Shown here piece after piece: positions 10,201 through 18,251 of a stretch of 36,062 nt of DNA. Source of the DNA: Desulfobacter curvatus DSM 3379 (GTDB lineage: Bacteria > Desulfobacterota > Desulfobacteria > Desulfobacterales > Desulfobacteraceae); contig NZ_KB893088.1 in the NCBI RefSeq assembly GCF_000373985.1, positions 1 to 36,062 of the forward strand. Direction: 5' to 3'. The first letter of the stretch is position 1. Every line of letters begins with the position of its first letter. The position numbers were made by a program, and so were the translations under genes. The notes beneath the pieces are model-generated. The model searched no databases. It was not told the DNA's origin and worked only from the letters and a program-made list of their open reading frames with translations.

Positions 10201-11384
10201 GACCATACAATGTTGCCGGCCAGGCCTTGGGACGCCAGTGAATTTTTGCGGTAGGCGTGGAAAACAGAATCCGGGTTGAACCAGCTGACACCCTTGTCAA
10301 ATGTCCCCAGCCAGATTTGTCCGTTTGCGGCCTGAATGATATCAAGGATAATATTACTGGGCAGGGTGAAGGGATCGTTTTGCCCTGATAGATAATAATC
10401 GGCTATGCCTGTTTTTTTGTCAAATAATGCAAGGCCGCCATCCCATGTTCCCACCCATAGTTTGCCGTCATCTGCATCGGTAAGCGCCATAATATCATTT
10501 GCAGGCATATAACTGTTGCTTTTATGGAAATGCTTGAATCGGATGGCGGCATCTTTTTTTATCACTTTTACAAGACCTCTGTTTTCACTGCCTATCCATA
10601 TATCACCATCTCTGTCTCGAAATATTGTTTGAAAGTTTGTATCTTCAAGACCTTGCTGGCCCTTTGAAAAGCTCAATGTTCGATTATTTGCGGTTTCAAA
10701 ACAGAAAATCCCTTTATTTCGTGTGCTCAACCATATATTTTTTTCGTCTATAGCAATCCCGGTGATTATTCCTTTAAATGGCTCTCCATTGGATAAAAGA
10801 ACAGGAAGACGTTGCACTCGAAGATTCAAAGGGGATCTTAATGTATCAAAGGATTGATTGAGTTGTGGCGCATCCATATCAATGCCGTACAGTCCCTCGC
10901 CTGTACCGATTAGAAGTCTTTTTGAATTTTTGCAATATGCAAGTGCTCGTATGTCACAGGAGGCAAGCTGTTGAATCCTGATAACAGTTTTCCGCTTTTT
11001 GTTTATTACATTGAGTCCTCCGCCTAATGTGCCGGCCCAGATCCTGCCGTGGTCATCCTCTTCCAGGGAACCGATGTAGTTATCGGAAAGGCTGTATAGA
11101 TTGTCATAATCTTTTCGGAATGACAGAATTGATTCTCCGTCAAAGCGAACCAGTCCGTCTTCCGTGCCGATCCAGATAAAACCTTTGCGGTCCTGTAATA
11201 ATACCCTGCCTGAATTTTGCGGTAACCCGTTTGATGAAGAAATGCAATTGAATTCAACCGGCGGCAATACTGCCCGAACGTGAGATGCAATGAAAAAAAT
11301 GAAAATGATAATTAGACGATAGATCAGAACAGATTTCCTTTCTTTTCCGCCAAAGCGCTGAAGAATACGCCAATTATAGAACAA
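7227..11384 (-). CDS. Hybrid two-component system protein: propeller sensor, histidine kinase, receiver and AraC-type output
   Basis: All steps of a two-component pathway sit in one 1385-residue chain of the type common in Bacteroidetes. A hydrophobic N-terminal segment (about 23-38) is followed by repeated propeller motifs such as GLPQNSG and IWIGTEDGL (about 45-700, two sensor propellers), a Y_Y_Y domain (about 735-815), a membrane helix (about 820-842) and a coiled coil. HisKA has the phospho-accepting His894 (THELRTP). The ATPase has its N box (NLLSNACKFTE) and G boxes (DDGIGI, GWGIGLAF). The receiver has Asp1182 and Lys1234. A C-terminal AraC helix-turn-helix spans about 1303-1384. All key residues are intact. 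The TTG at 11384 lacks a ribosome binding site; a CTG at 11327, 8 bases after AAGGA, would give a textbook signal peptide. SulP follows 31 bases downstream and is a plausible target. The gene looks more AT-rich than its neighbours. Confidence 0.92.
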   Translation of the reverse strand: MFYNWRILQRFGGKERKSVLIYRLIIIFIFFIASHVRAVLPPVEFNCISSSNGLPQNSGRVLLQDRKGFIWIGTEDGLVRFDGESILSFRKDYDNLYSLSDNYIGSLEEDDHGRIWAGTLGGGLNVINKKRKTVIRIQQLASCDIRALAYCKNSKRLLIGTGEGLYGIDMDAPQLNQSFDTLRSPLNLRVQRLPVLLSNGEPFKGIITGIAIDEKNIWLSTRNKGIFCFETANNRTLSFSKGQQGLEDTNFQTIFRDRDGDIWIGSENRGLVKVIKKDAAIRFKHFHKSNSYMPANDIMALTDADDGKLWVGTWDGGLALFDKKTGIADYYLSGQNDPFTLPSNIILDIIQAANGQIWLGTFDKGVSWFNPDSVFHAYRKNSLASQGLAGNIVWSFAAQGNKMLWIGTDKGLSRLDLTLNLYNTPDDLCPKNLWAQIRKDDIRALFLDGKHLWIAGRKQGVSRLSLDDNSITPLTQIAAPDQVLTNSYIRLIYKDSHNALWLGASKGLNRFDLTTGTIRRYVTDENRLSLPHYRIRALFEDKSGQMWVGTNSGILLLDPEGNPLTTFEHGKKDDNGLVLAGNGVRGIGEDNCGRLWFATEGGVSIYDPAKKKTVILREKNGLPSDATYCALLNSGYMWVSTLNGLARIDTDTFQIETYTTNDGLPDNEFNFNAWHKLPDNRLALGTLSGFTLFRPEMVPGPEKIKRSPPFYVQPYTYKHAVRYPIELKKQNRIHLNWDNNKISFAFCALNYHRPSLLSYEFKLTGESDTWTKMDNSRFITFNGLSAGDYSFSIRVKDHHGTWHIETKPINFTISQVPWKTIPAYFGYLFLVCAILMSISHLCNQRVRKRSFYLEKLIEDRTAELKTTNEELKTQHLKLDQILKSREKLFTAITHELRTPLAVIISSVETLMDKNNNQNDPLRMIHNRAGKMGEMINNILNLTNTSSRTNISKQPFTIKPALEEAVTPFRQQCLHQKRTLKEFIELNKECLSMNRNTFIMIISNLLSNACKFTEQGGTILINCSCNEKNLILYVEDDGIGITKDEEAHIYDWFERTKAGSKTDGWGIGLAFVKDEIEAAQGSIKLIHNDTPGSKFMATFPLQSIEGNRLIPDEKNLENNREDKNFNMLTSDKNYTILIIEDDIDLCAHLATLFPTHWKKLTATDGESGMSIALKAQPDIVITDLMLPGKSGFEVTRQLKETPQTFHIPIIILTALESEENRLTGLGLSADSFIGKPFSNKELLLRVTGLLSNREKMLNHAKHIILQNPETSKNADKQSSGHLESAFFAKLNKKLGGDQAVALMTLDEAACKMAMSKRSLQREMERAGISWREYKRFRRIRYAMNLLVDKSRQIGEVAELTGYASTAHFSKIFKDVTGQPPSEWRDN

Positions 11385-11620
11385 AAAGATGTTATTTTTT
11401 AAAAAAATATTATGACATAAGTTGCCGATATTGTAAAGTTTAAACGCTTAATGGCATGAAACCGATAAAATTTGACATCTTGTTATATGTTGAATTTTTA
11501 TAGTTTAAGCTATGGTCTTTCCGCATTCAAAATTATCTTTAATCTCTCCATGAAATAATAAAGGGCAGGGCAGGCTAATTTTTAGTACTTCCTTGAATCA
11601 ATTTTTTGAAGTGAATAGCG

Positions 11621-11818
11621 ATGGCGGATAACAAAATCAAATTTCGTACTGTGTGTGCCTGGTGCAACCGCCTGATTTCTGAAGAAGAGTGTTCCATAAC
11701 CAATAGCAGCCTGGCCCTGTCTCAGAATGGGGTCATGATCAGTCACGGGCTTTGTGACAGGTGCCGGAAAAGTATTGAAGTTATTTATGGTATTAATAAA
11801 AATAAAAGGCGAAATTGA
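11621..11818 (+). CDS. Small Cys-rich protein with CxWC...SHGxCxxC motif
   Basis: A 65-residue protein with two cysteine pairs: CAWCNR near residues 13-18 and SHGLCDRC near 46-53. The pattern matches the short zinc-ribbon-like tail that ends many PAS-type sensor proteins in Desulfobacterota (xCAWCKxI...SHGICPEC). Here it stands alone as a small protein. Metal binding by the four cysteines is an inference. The gene is divergent from the giant hybrid sensor (starts 236 bases apart), so the two may share a control region. GAAGTGA lies about 7 bases before the ATG. Its function is unknown; a small regulatory or adaptor protein is possible. Confidence 0.6.
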   Translation: MADNKIKFRTVCAWCNRLISEEECSITNSSLALSQNGVMISHGLCDRCRKSIEVIYGINKNKRRN

Positions 11819-11865
11819 CCGTATATATTCAAAGACGTTTGTAAATTAATGACTTTGACGGGTAA

Positions 11866-12159
11866 TTATTTTTTTCGTGCGGAAAATATCCAGACAAGGG
11901 ACCACCCTAAGGCCACGGGCAGAACCCCTGACGCGATAAACATTAAAATTTGCCCCTGCCAGGGTTTTGCCCACAAGGCACTGATGATGAGGACGGCTGC
12001 GGACAATACAATGGCGATTCTCATTTTCATTGTGAATCCTCTGGCAGACGGCCTTGTTTTTTTTTTCTTGCCTGAAGGTTTGGGGGTGATCATTCTGGGT
12101 ACAATCAGAATACACAATATCAAAAGGATGAGTACAAGAATTTCGCTGATGCCGGTCAA
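11866..12159 (-). CDS. Small integral membrane protein, unknown function
   Basis: A 97-residue hypothetical membrane protein. It has a hydrophobic helix at about 5-25, a basic loop (KPSGKKKKTRPSARG, about 27-41) and two further hydrophobic stretches at about 47-63 and 70-91, ending in RKK. By the positive-inside rule the basic loop should face the cytoplasm. The start is a TTG at 12159 with AGGAA about 6 bases upstream. It follows the J-domain membrane protein by 36 bases on the same strand and is probably the last gene of the plsB-dapB operon. I recognise no family. Confidence 0.6.
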   Translation of the reverse strand: MTGISEILVLILLILCILIVPRMITPKPSGKKKKTRPSARGFTMKMRIAIVLSAAVLIISALWAKPWQGQILMFIASGVLPVALGWSLVWIFSARKK

Positions 12160-12195
12160 TTGAATTTCCTATAATTTGTTCTACTCAATTATTTT

Positions 12196-12726
12196 TTACC
12201 TGTTGTAAATGTTTTTAAGCTTTGCATACGCCTGCTGAATTTCTAAAAACTTTTCATTGGCAAGGTGTGAAAACTCTTCACCCAGGTGGGACAGTTTATC
12301 CGGGTGGTATTGCTTGGCCTTGTTTTTATATGCACTTTGAATCTCAGACCAGGATGCAGATTCGCCCACACCAAGAATTTCATATGGGGATTTAAGGGTA
12401 CCTGATTTGGCTGATTTCTCCCCTTTTGTTGATTGACCGGCTGTGTTGGACCTGTATGACGATTGGTTTTGTGCGCCTTGTTTAAATGTTCCGGTAGCTT
12501 CCGGACCTTTTGCGTTTTTTCCGGACGATTGTTTACTTCCCTTTTTAAACAAAAAGGAAGGCAGCCGGCCATATCGGATCAGATGATACAGGCACACCAT
12601 AACCAGACTGTCATCTATCCAGCCTATCCAGGGCAGATACATTTCGGGAATGAGATCCGCAGGTGAAATAAGATAGGCCAGACCCAGAAGAACCAGTACA
12701 AATTTAACCGGAGTGGACATTGTCAT
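12196..12726 (-). CDS. Membrane-anchored J-domain protein (DUF1232 + DnaJ)
   Basis: A 176-residue protein in two parts. The N-terminal part (about 5-52) has a hydrophobic helix with the DUF1232/YkvA signature (YLISPADLIPE, then GWIDD). A low-complexity Ser/Gly/Lys linker spans about 60-110. The C-terminal J domain (about 112-176) includes the essential HPD tripeptide at 141-143 and the helix-III pattern KFLEIQQAYAKL. J domains stimulate DnaK ATPase, so this would recruit DnaK to the inner membrane. The start codon overlaps the dapB stop as ATGA (12723-12726), which indicates translational coupling; an alternative ATG lies two codons further in. DUF1232 with a J domain is a recurrent but poorly characterised architecture. 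The client is unknown. Confidence 0.82.
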   Translation of the reverse strand: MTMSTPVKFVLVLLGLAYLISPADLIPEMYLPWIGWIDDSLVMVCLYHLIRYGRLPSFLFKKGSKQSSGKNAKGPEATGTFKQGAQNQSSYRSNTAGQSTKGEKSAKSGTLKSPYEILGVGESASWSEIQSAYKNKAKQYHPDKLSHLGEEFSHLANEKFLEIQQAYAKLKNIYNR

Positions 12727-13559
12727 TTCCCGGCGGTCAGGACATCAATCATGGTGAACAGTTTCTGCTCAACGTCGTTTGCATCAATCTTGGTCTTTAG
12801 AAAAACAACCGCATCAAAGGTACCGGAAGCATAAATCTGCCGTCCGTTTATGTTGTGTTTCAGTTCAAACAGTGCAGACCCGTCCGGGGCTTCCAGTGTA
12901 TATGTATGCCACCCGTGCCCGCCTATAAATTCCTCTGGAATGCCTAAATTCTCTTTCTGGATTTTTGGGTCTCTTATTTTTTCAATGTTGGAAATCTCAA
13001 AGTTTGTTCCCAGTTGATTGAAACAGGCGACCAGAGCCTTGGCCGTGCCTGATGTGTCCGCTTTTCCCTGCTGATGGCTCTCTGTAACCTTGAGGGAGAA
13101 TCCTTTGAACAGTCCCGGGAAGGTGTTTGCCCCGTATTCAAGCATGGCCTGGAGCCCGACAATCTGTTTGGCCATGTTCGGGGCTATGACTGCCGGAATA
13201 GAACCGTTTTTCACCGTAAGTTCAAGATCCTGCCGGTCGCCGCCTGTGGTGCCCATAACAAAGGGGATCTTATGGGCAACATAGAATTTTGCATTGTCAT
13301 TTACAGCGGTTGGGTGGGTATAATCAATACAGATGCAGCCGGGATAGGCTTCAAGAATCCCATTGATTTTATTTTCCCTTTCGCTGGGTCTTAATAGGGT
13401 CACGTCTGTCTGATCCACCGAGACTTCGCCCTGGGTAATTTCCTCGCCGGTCAGGGAGAACGGTACAAGGGTAAACCGCTCATCCTGTAATGCGGACGAG
13501 GCCATTATACGGGCCACGTTGCCGGGCAGTCCGCTGATCATGATGGGGATGCAATTCAT
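12723..13559 (-). CDS. dapB: 4-hydroxy-tetrahydrodipicolinate reductase, plant-type
   Basis: DapB reduces the dihydrodipicolinate intermediate with NAD(P)H on the way to lysine and meso-diaminopimelate, the peptidoglycan cross-linking residue. At 278 residues this is near family length. The N-terminal nucleotide-binding loop reads ISGLPGNVAR rather than the usual GAxGRMG. FVMGTTGGDR lies at about 100-109. The substrate-binding motif is ESHQQGKADTSGTA (160-173), which resembles the plant-type reductase and not the HRHK...PSGTA form of E. coli. The ATG overlaps the stop of the upstream fusion gene as ATGA (13556-13559), and its own stop overlaps the J-domain gene in the same way. It therefore sits inside a translationally coupled envelope operon. 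Confidence 0.9.
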   Translation of the reverse strand: MNCIPIMISGLPGNVARIMASSALQDERFTLVPFSLTGEEITQGEVSVDQTDVTLLRPSERENKINGILEAYPGCICIDYTHPTAVNDNAKFYVAHKIPFVMGTTGGDRQDLELTVKNGSIPAVIAPNMAKQIVGLQAMLEYGANTFPGLFKGFSLKVTESHQQGKADTSGTAKALVACFNQLGTNFEISNIEKIRDPKIQKENLGIPEEFIGGHGWHTYTLEAPDGSALFELKHNINGRQIYASGTFDAVVFLKTKIDANDVEQKLFTMIDVLTAGK

Positions 13560-15247
13560 TTTAAATCTCCTTGAAGGCTTTGGACAAAAGTGGTCAGACC
13601 CGCTAGTTCGGGTTCATTTAGGTTTTTGAGCCGACATTCAAGCCCATTCAGGGCTGCCGGAATATATTGTTCAAATTGGGTTTTGTTTTTAATTCGGGTT
13701 AAAAAACCAAACGCACCCAGCATCTGAAGGTTGCGTGAAATACAGCAGTATCTGAAAGAGTGCATAAAAGAATCCATGTCAAAGGATACCTTAAGACCGA
13801 TTTTTTCCAAAGTATAGTTTATAAGTTGATTCCGGACAGCCCGGGACAGTGTAACATAGGGGTCAATCAAAAGGGAAGCCAGATCATACTGAATCGGACC
13901 TGGTCGAGCAGATTGAAAATCAATGAACCAGGGATGGCCGTCATGGATCATGATATTTTTCGACTGGCAGTCCCTGTGCATGAGTCCGTTCATTGCATAA
14001 ATCAGTGTATTATCGGCAAGATGGGAAAATTGCCGGGCAAAATATTCAAACGGTTCTTTTCGGCCAAGGTATTCATTTACAAAAGCCCGCATAAAATATC
14101 TGCATTCCAGATCCAGGATCATCTGTTTTGAGTAGGACGGGGTCTGGCAGGTCCAGGCCGCATCAAAATCTTCAATCCCTTTGAAAGAAAAATCAATCAG
14201 GCGGTCAATGACAAGTTGATACCATTTAATAATCTGTGGTTCGTCCATTCCCCGGATATGGTCGGCCAGGTGGGTGCGGCCAAGATCTGCCACAGCCACC
14301 TGGCCTGAGATTGCATCATACCCCATAATTTGGGGGACGGAAATCCCCTTGTCTGCCAAATGCTTCCCGATTTTTATAAATGCATTCAACTGGGCTGTGC
14401 CGTTGTTGTTTGGGGGCGCATCCAAACAGATGCCGTGATCCGAGAGGATCAGGCTTTTCCCCCGATGCCGGGCACGGAACCAGAGACGGTCCGACCCGTC
14501 TCCGGCGATGGCCTGGATGTCGATATCATGAATACAAGAGGAGGCTAAACCAAAAATTTGAGCGGCCAGGCATTCTCTGGATGTGTGTTGGTAATCCTGG
14601 GGCGTTCCCATATCCCGCCAATAAAATTGTTTTGCTTGAACTGCAGAAATTTTTTCCTGTTCGCATAAGTTTTTATACACATCAATACTTGAAAATATTT
14701 TTTCAGATGGCATGTATTCAAAAATATCCGGGGATATTGCCTGGATTCCCGTGAACGCAAGCCCGGATTCCGGGGGCTGGGAAAAATGTCTGACGATGCC
14801 AAGCTCTGGTGTTGTTTGGTCCACACAAATGGTATTGAACCGGCAGCAGTCATGGACCAGCAGGGTGGCAAGGGCATTGGATGCCTTGTGGCAGTCCATG
14901 AGGTATGACAAATCAAAATCACAGACTACATCTGAATTCACCACAAAAAAATCATCATCTGCCAACTGACTGCCAAGGTTGGCAATGGCCCCGCCGGTAT
15001 CGAGAATTACAGGCTCAAAAACCACTTCCAAAAGTTTTTTTGACCGGTGATTGTCAACAAAACCTGCAATGGCCTCTGCCAGATGGTGCGCATTGATAAA
15101 AATTTTTGTGCAGCCGGCATCTAAAAGGTTGTTAACAGCATAATCGAGAACCGGCCGGCCGTTGATGGTAAAAAGGGGCTTGGGCAGATGCTGTGTATAG
15201 GGCAGCAGCCTTTTGCCAAACCCTGCTGCAAGTATCAGGGCTTTCAT
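13556..15247 (-). CDS. Fused sugar-1-phosphate nucleotidyltransferase and sugar kinase (MurU-AmgK-like)
   Basis: A 563-residue two-domain protein. Residues 1-225 are a nucleotidyltransferase: MKALILAAGFGKRLLPYT with the catalytic Gly-rich loop, LPKPLFTINGRP, a DTGGAI segment at 83-88 and NSDVVCDFD. Residues about 240-560 are an aminoglycoside-phosphotransferase-like kinase with GDGSDRLWFR (249-258), LDAPPNNN, HRD at 424-426 (catalytic Asp426) and DFQ at 443-445. The LDAPP and DLG patterns resemble AmgK, and the first half resembles MurU. In pseudomonads these are separate enzymes that convert MurNAc to MurNAc-1-P and then UDP-MurNAc, bypassing fosfomycin-sensitive synthesis. The gene starts 5 bases after plsB and overlaps dapB by 4 bases. 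The domains are certain; the MurNAc substrate is an inference, and another hexose such as mannose or GlcNAc is possible. Confidence 0.8.
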   Translation of the reverse strand: MKALILAAGFGKRLLPYTQHLPKPLFTINGRPVLDYAVNNLLDAGCTKIFINAHHLAEAIAGFVDNHRSKKLLEVVFEPVILDTGGAIANLGSQLADDDFFVVNSDVVCDFDLSYLMDCHKASNALATLLVHDCCRFNTICVDQTTPELGIVRHFSQPPESGLAFTGIQAISPDIFEYMPSEKIFSSIDVYKNLCEQEKISAVQAKQFYWRDMGTPQDYQHTSRECLAAQIFGLASSCIHDIDIQAIAGDGSDRLWFRARHRGKSLILSDHGICLDAPPNNNGTAQLNAFIKIGKHLADKGISVPQIMGYDAISGQVAVADLGRTHLADHIRGMDEPQIIKWYQLVIDRLIDFSFKGIEDFDAAWTCQTPSYSKQMILDLECRYFMRAFVNEYLGRKEPFEYFARQFSHLADNTLIYAMNGLMHRDCQSKNIMIHDGHPWFIDFQSARPGPIQYDLASLLIDPYVTLSRAVRNQLINYTLEKIGLKVSFDMDSFMHSFRYCCISRNLQMLGAFGFLTRIKNKTQFEQYIPAALNGLECRLKNLNEPELAGLTTFVQSLQGDLK

Positions 15248-15252
15248 GATGG

Positions 15253-17898
15253 TCAGCTTGAGATCCGTCTGGAAAGCAGATCAAGGATCTCCTTATACTC
15301 GTCTATGCGGACCTGATCCCCGGAACCGTTGATATGATTTTTGGCAAAATAGTTCACGGCGTTGCGGTAGTTGATCAGGGACAAAGATTCTTTTCGGACC
15401 ACCTGGTTGCGTTTGTATAGTTTGGTGCCAAAGGAGAGCAGTTTTTTTGCACGCTCCTTAACATCATATTTATCAGTTTTTTCTTTTTCCAGGAAAACAA
15501 GGCAGGTCATATAAGATTCAAAAAAAGGAATAAGGAACGCTGCAAACCATTTAAGTTTTCTCAATCCTTCCGATGTCAGGTTAAAGGTATCGGCATATTC
15601 AGGATCAGGTACAAGTATCCCTTCGCTGATAAATCCTTTTAGGGCCTTTGAGATCTGATTTTGTACTGAAATTTGCTCATCAAATGAAAATTCATCCGTG
15701 AACAGTTTTTGTAAAAATTTATACCTGAATACAAGATCCTGCATTTCAAACTTGAACCGGTCAATTTCTATAATGGCTGCAGCCGTATAGGCAGCCGGCA
15801 CAAAAAAACAGATGACCGAATTTTTATAGTAGTCCAGGACAGGCCTTTTGTTGTGCTTGACAATGAGCATGGTGGTGTCCGTGATGTCATCTTCGTCCTC
15901 ATCGGCAAGCTCAATGAAATTTCTGGAAAGAAAATTTTCAACGACCGAATCAAAGGCATTGTCCGGGTCTATCGTCAATGTGTCGGAAAGATACGCCTCG
16001 TGAAAGACCAGATGATTCATATAGGTGTTTACCCGGGCAAACATCTGCTTTTTTGTAAAGGTGCTTTCAGAGCAGTTAAGGATGCCGGAGGCAATAAGAC
16101 CATGGGGTGTGGCAACGGTATTGTCATTGATGTGATTGATCAGCTTGTATCCGAATCCTTTGACAAAGTGACTGAACTCCGGGTCAGTGAATTTTTTTAG
16201 ATCAACGCCTTTTTCTTCCATATACCCGTTCATGGAAATCGGCGTGTCAAATTTAATATACACTTTGCCGTATTTGCGTTTTAAAAATTTGCGTGTATTC
16301 AACAGGCCTTTAAAGTTTTCAGGCGTTTTATTGCCGCCTTCAATCTCTTTAAGATAGGCGTCCTCTTCCAGGACCCTGTCATAGCCCACATAAATGGGCA
16401 CAAAATAGAGGTCTTCACAGGCACCGCTTAAAAATGCCCGGATAATCATGGACAGCCCGCCGATTTTGGGTGGCAGTACTTTTCCTGTCCGGCTTCTGCC
16501 CCCTTCAATATAAATCTTGATGTTAAATCCTTCATAGAGCAGCTTTTCGATATATGCTGCAAAAATCCGGGCATACAATTCCGCACCCTTGAACGTCCGG
16601 CGCAGGAAAAACGCACCGGCGCCCCTGAATAGAGGGCCAAGGGGCCAGAAGGAAAGGTTTTTGCCCGCCGCAATATGGGGGCAGGGCATATTATTTTTAT
16701 ACATAACATAGGGTAAAAGCAGGTAATCAAGGTGGCTTTTATGGCAGGGAATCAGAATCAGAGGGGCTTTGGTGTAAGTCTCCCGCATCACGTTGATTTC
16801 ATCCTGGGATACGGAAATCCCCTCAAATATGTTTCTAAATACCCAGGTAAAAAGCCAGTCTAAAAATTTGATTACCCTTAAACTGTAATTGGAAGCAATT
16901 TCATCAATATAGCCCGCCGCCTTTTTGTTTACCTTTCGCAAAGGCATCCCGGTTTTATCCGCGTAGGCCGCCAGATATTCTCTTAGGGACTTTCTGTTCA
17001 GAATGTCCTCGGTGATCTCTTGACGGGATTTAAGCACGGGCCCTGTGATGCTTTTTCTCTGGCGGTTCAGGATATCCACAAGCAGGCTTCTCAGCCGATG
17101 GGTCTGGAATTCCGAATCAAGACGCCGGATGTCAGGCCGGGCCAAGAATTCTTTCAGATTCACGGGCCGTGCGACTTCCACCCGGATTTTATCCGGTTGC
17201 CGCAGCATGGTAAAAATTCTTTTGAGGCGGCCGGGTTTTTCATGGGTGCCGAATATGATATCCCCAAGGCTTGGATTTTTGTGCATGGGTTTGGTGATAT
17301 AGATAATATCTTCGGGCACAATAACAACCGGCTTTTCAATTTGTTTCTGCAATTCAATCAGATGAAATAAAGGATCCGGTGTTGACCTGATAAATCTGTT
17401 ATAAAATTCATCCTCTTCTATAAGGCTTATGAAGCCTGCTCGGTTTTCCAAAAGCATTTTCCGGGCATATCCGCTGGAATAGATATCCTTGAAATGGAAA
17501 TGGTGGAAAAAGTAGTATAGATGCGAAAGAATAATCCTTCCAATCTGTTTTGCGGGCAAAAGAAAGGAAAACCGTAAATCAAAGCTCAGCTCAGGGTAGG
17601 GCCCGTTCATGGGTTTTAAAAGGGTATGAAAATATAAAAAATCAAAAATATGTTTGTTTTTGCAGGTAAAAACAACAATTGAATCCGGTGCCGTATTTTT
17701 TATCCTTTTGAGGCTATTTTTATCTATGCTGATTTTATTAACAAGATGGTTCAGTATTTTTTGGATAATAAAACTTTGGGTACCTGGATAAAAATTTGAA
17801 TAATAATCATAGGAGTCGTTGAGCAGAAACGCTAATAATCTACGTATTTTTCTTCTGGTGGCTGAGACCAGGTTATTTATCGGTGCAAACAAACTCAT
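15253..17898 (-). CDS. plsB: Glycerol-3-phosphate 1-O-acyltransferase
   Basis: PlsB transfers a fatty acyl group to the sn-1 position of glycerol-3-phosphate, the first step of phospholipid synthesis, at the inner membrane. The acyltransferase block is intact: HKSHLD with His386 and Asp391 (HX4D), GAFFLRR near 428-433, the glycerol-phosphate-binding EGGRSRTGK at 465-473, and FVPIYVGYDR near 499-508. The length of 881 residues is a little above the E. coli enzyme (about 807) because of longer N- and C-terminal regions. GGA lies about 7 bases before the ATG. It is the first gene of a minus-strand operon running into the MurU-AmgK fusion and dapB. The stop and the next start are 5 bases apart. 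Confidence 0.93.
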   Translation of the reverse strand: MSLFAPINNLVSATRRKIRRLLAFLLNDSYDYYSNFYPGTQSFIIQKILNHLVNKISIDKNSLKRIKNTAPDSIVVFTCKNKHIFDFLYFHTLLKPMNGPYPELSFDLRFSFLLPAKQIGRIILSHLYYFFHHFHFKDIYSSGYARKMLLENRAGFISLIEEDEFYNRFIRSTPDPLFHLIELQKQIEKPVVIVPEDIIYITKPMHKNPSLGDIIFGTHEKPGRLKRIFTMLRQPDKIRVEVARPVNLKEFLARPDIRRLDSEFQTHRLRSLLVDILNRQRKSITGPVLKSRQEITEDILNRKSLREYLAAYADKTGMPLRKVNKKAAGYIDEIASNYSLRVIKFLDWLFTWVFRNIFEGISVSQDEINVMRETYTKAPLILIPCHKSHLDYLLLPYVMYKNNMPCPHIAAGKNLSFWPLGPLFRGAGAFFLRRTFKGAELYARIFAAYIEKLLYEGFNIKIYIEGGRSRTGKVLPPKIGGLSMIIRAFLSGACEDLYFVPIYVGYDRVLEEDAYLKEIEGGNKTPENFKGLLNTRKFLKRKYGKVYIKFDTPISMNGYMEEKGVDLKKFTDPEFSHFVKGFGYKLINHINDNTVATPHGLIASGILNCSESTFTKKQMFARVNTYMNHLVFHEAYLSDTLTIDPDNAFDSVVENFLSRNFIELADEDEDDITDTTMLIVKHNKRPVLDYYKNSVICFFVPAAYTAAAIIEIDRFKFEMQDLVFRYKFLQKLFTDEFSFDEQISVQNQISKALKGFISEGILVPDPEYADTFNLTSEGLRKLKWFAAFLIPFFESYMTCLVFLEKEKTDKYDVKERAKKLLSFGTKLYKRNQVVRKESLSLINYRNAVNYFAKNHINGSGDQVRIDEYKEILDLLSRRISS

Positions 17899-18251
17899 AG
17901 GGTGTCCTTTTTTCCTTCGAAGCTTGAAGGGTCAATCGTGGCAGGAACGCTTTTTTCGGTTAATTCAATACCAGAGCTTGGTTTACATGGCAATATGATA
18001 ATTTTATTTTGACTTTCATATGAAATGATTCAAATAATCGTTTGTTTTAATGATAATCGCTTGAATTTAAAGAGTTTATTTGGTCTTTTCGATATGGGTA
18101 AAAACGCCTTGATAAAATCAAAGGCCTGTGATACTTTTCTTCATCTATTTGGAATTGAAACAAGCATATAAGCAAGTACATTATTTTTTTGGGTATGGAT
18201 TACGTATTTACGTATCAAATGTTTAGACGGGAATTTTAAGGAGGATAACTT
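17899..18251. promoter_or_regulatory. Divergent promoter region between plsB and the small membrane protein
   Basis: This 353-base AT-rich gap has no credible ORF. It separates the minus-strand plsB operon from the plus-strand small membrane protein and must hold both promoters. A short repeated word (TTACGTATTTACGTAT) lies near 18207-18224 and could be an operator. A strong AAGGAGG ribosome binding site sits at its right end, about 7 bases before the ATG at 18252. I could not assign definite -10 and -35 boxes. Confidence 0.4.

Noticed and set aside
11472..11505. TTGACA followed by a TATAGT-like box as a promoter of the Cys-rich gene
   Set aside because: The spacing is about 21 bases, too long for a normal sigma-70 promoter; not called.
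17938..17955. TGGCAG...CTTTTT as a sigma-54 promoter
   Set aside because: The second half does not match TTGC, so the resemblance is only partial.
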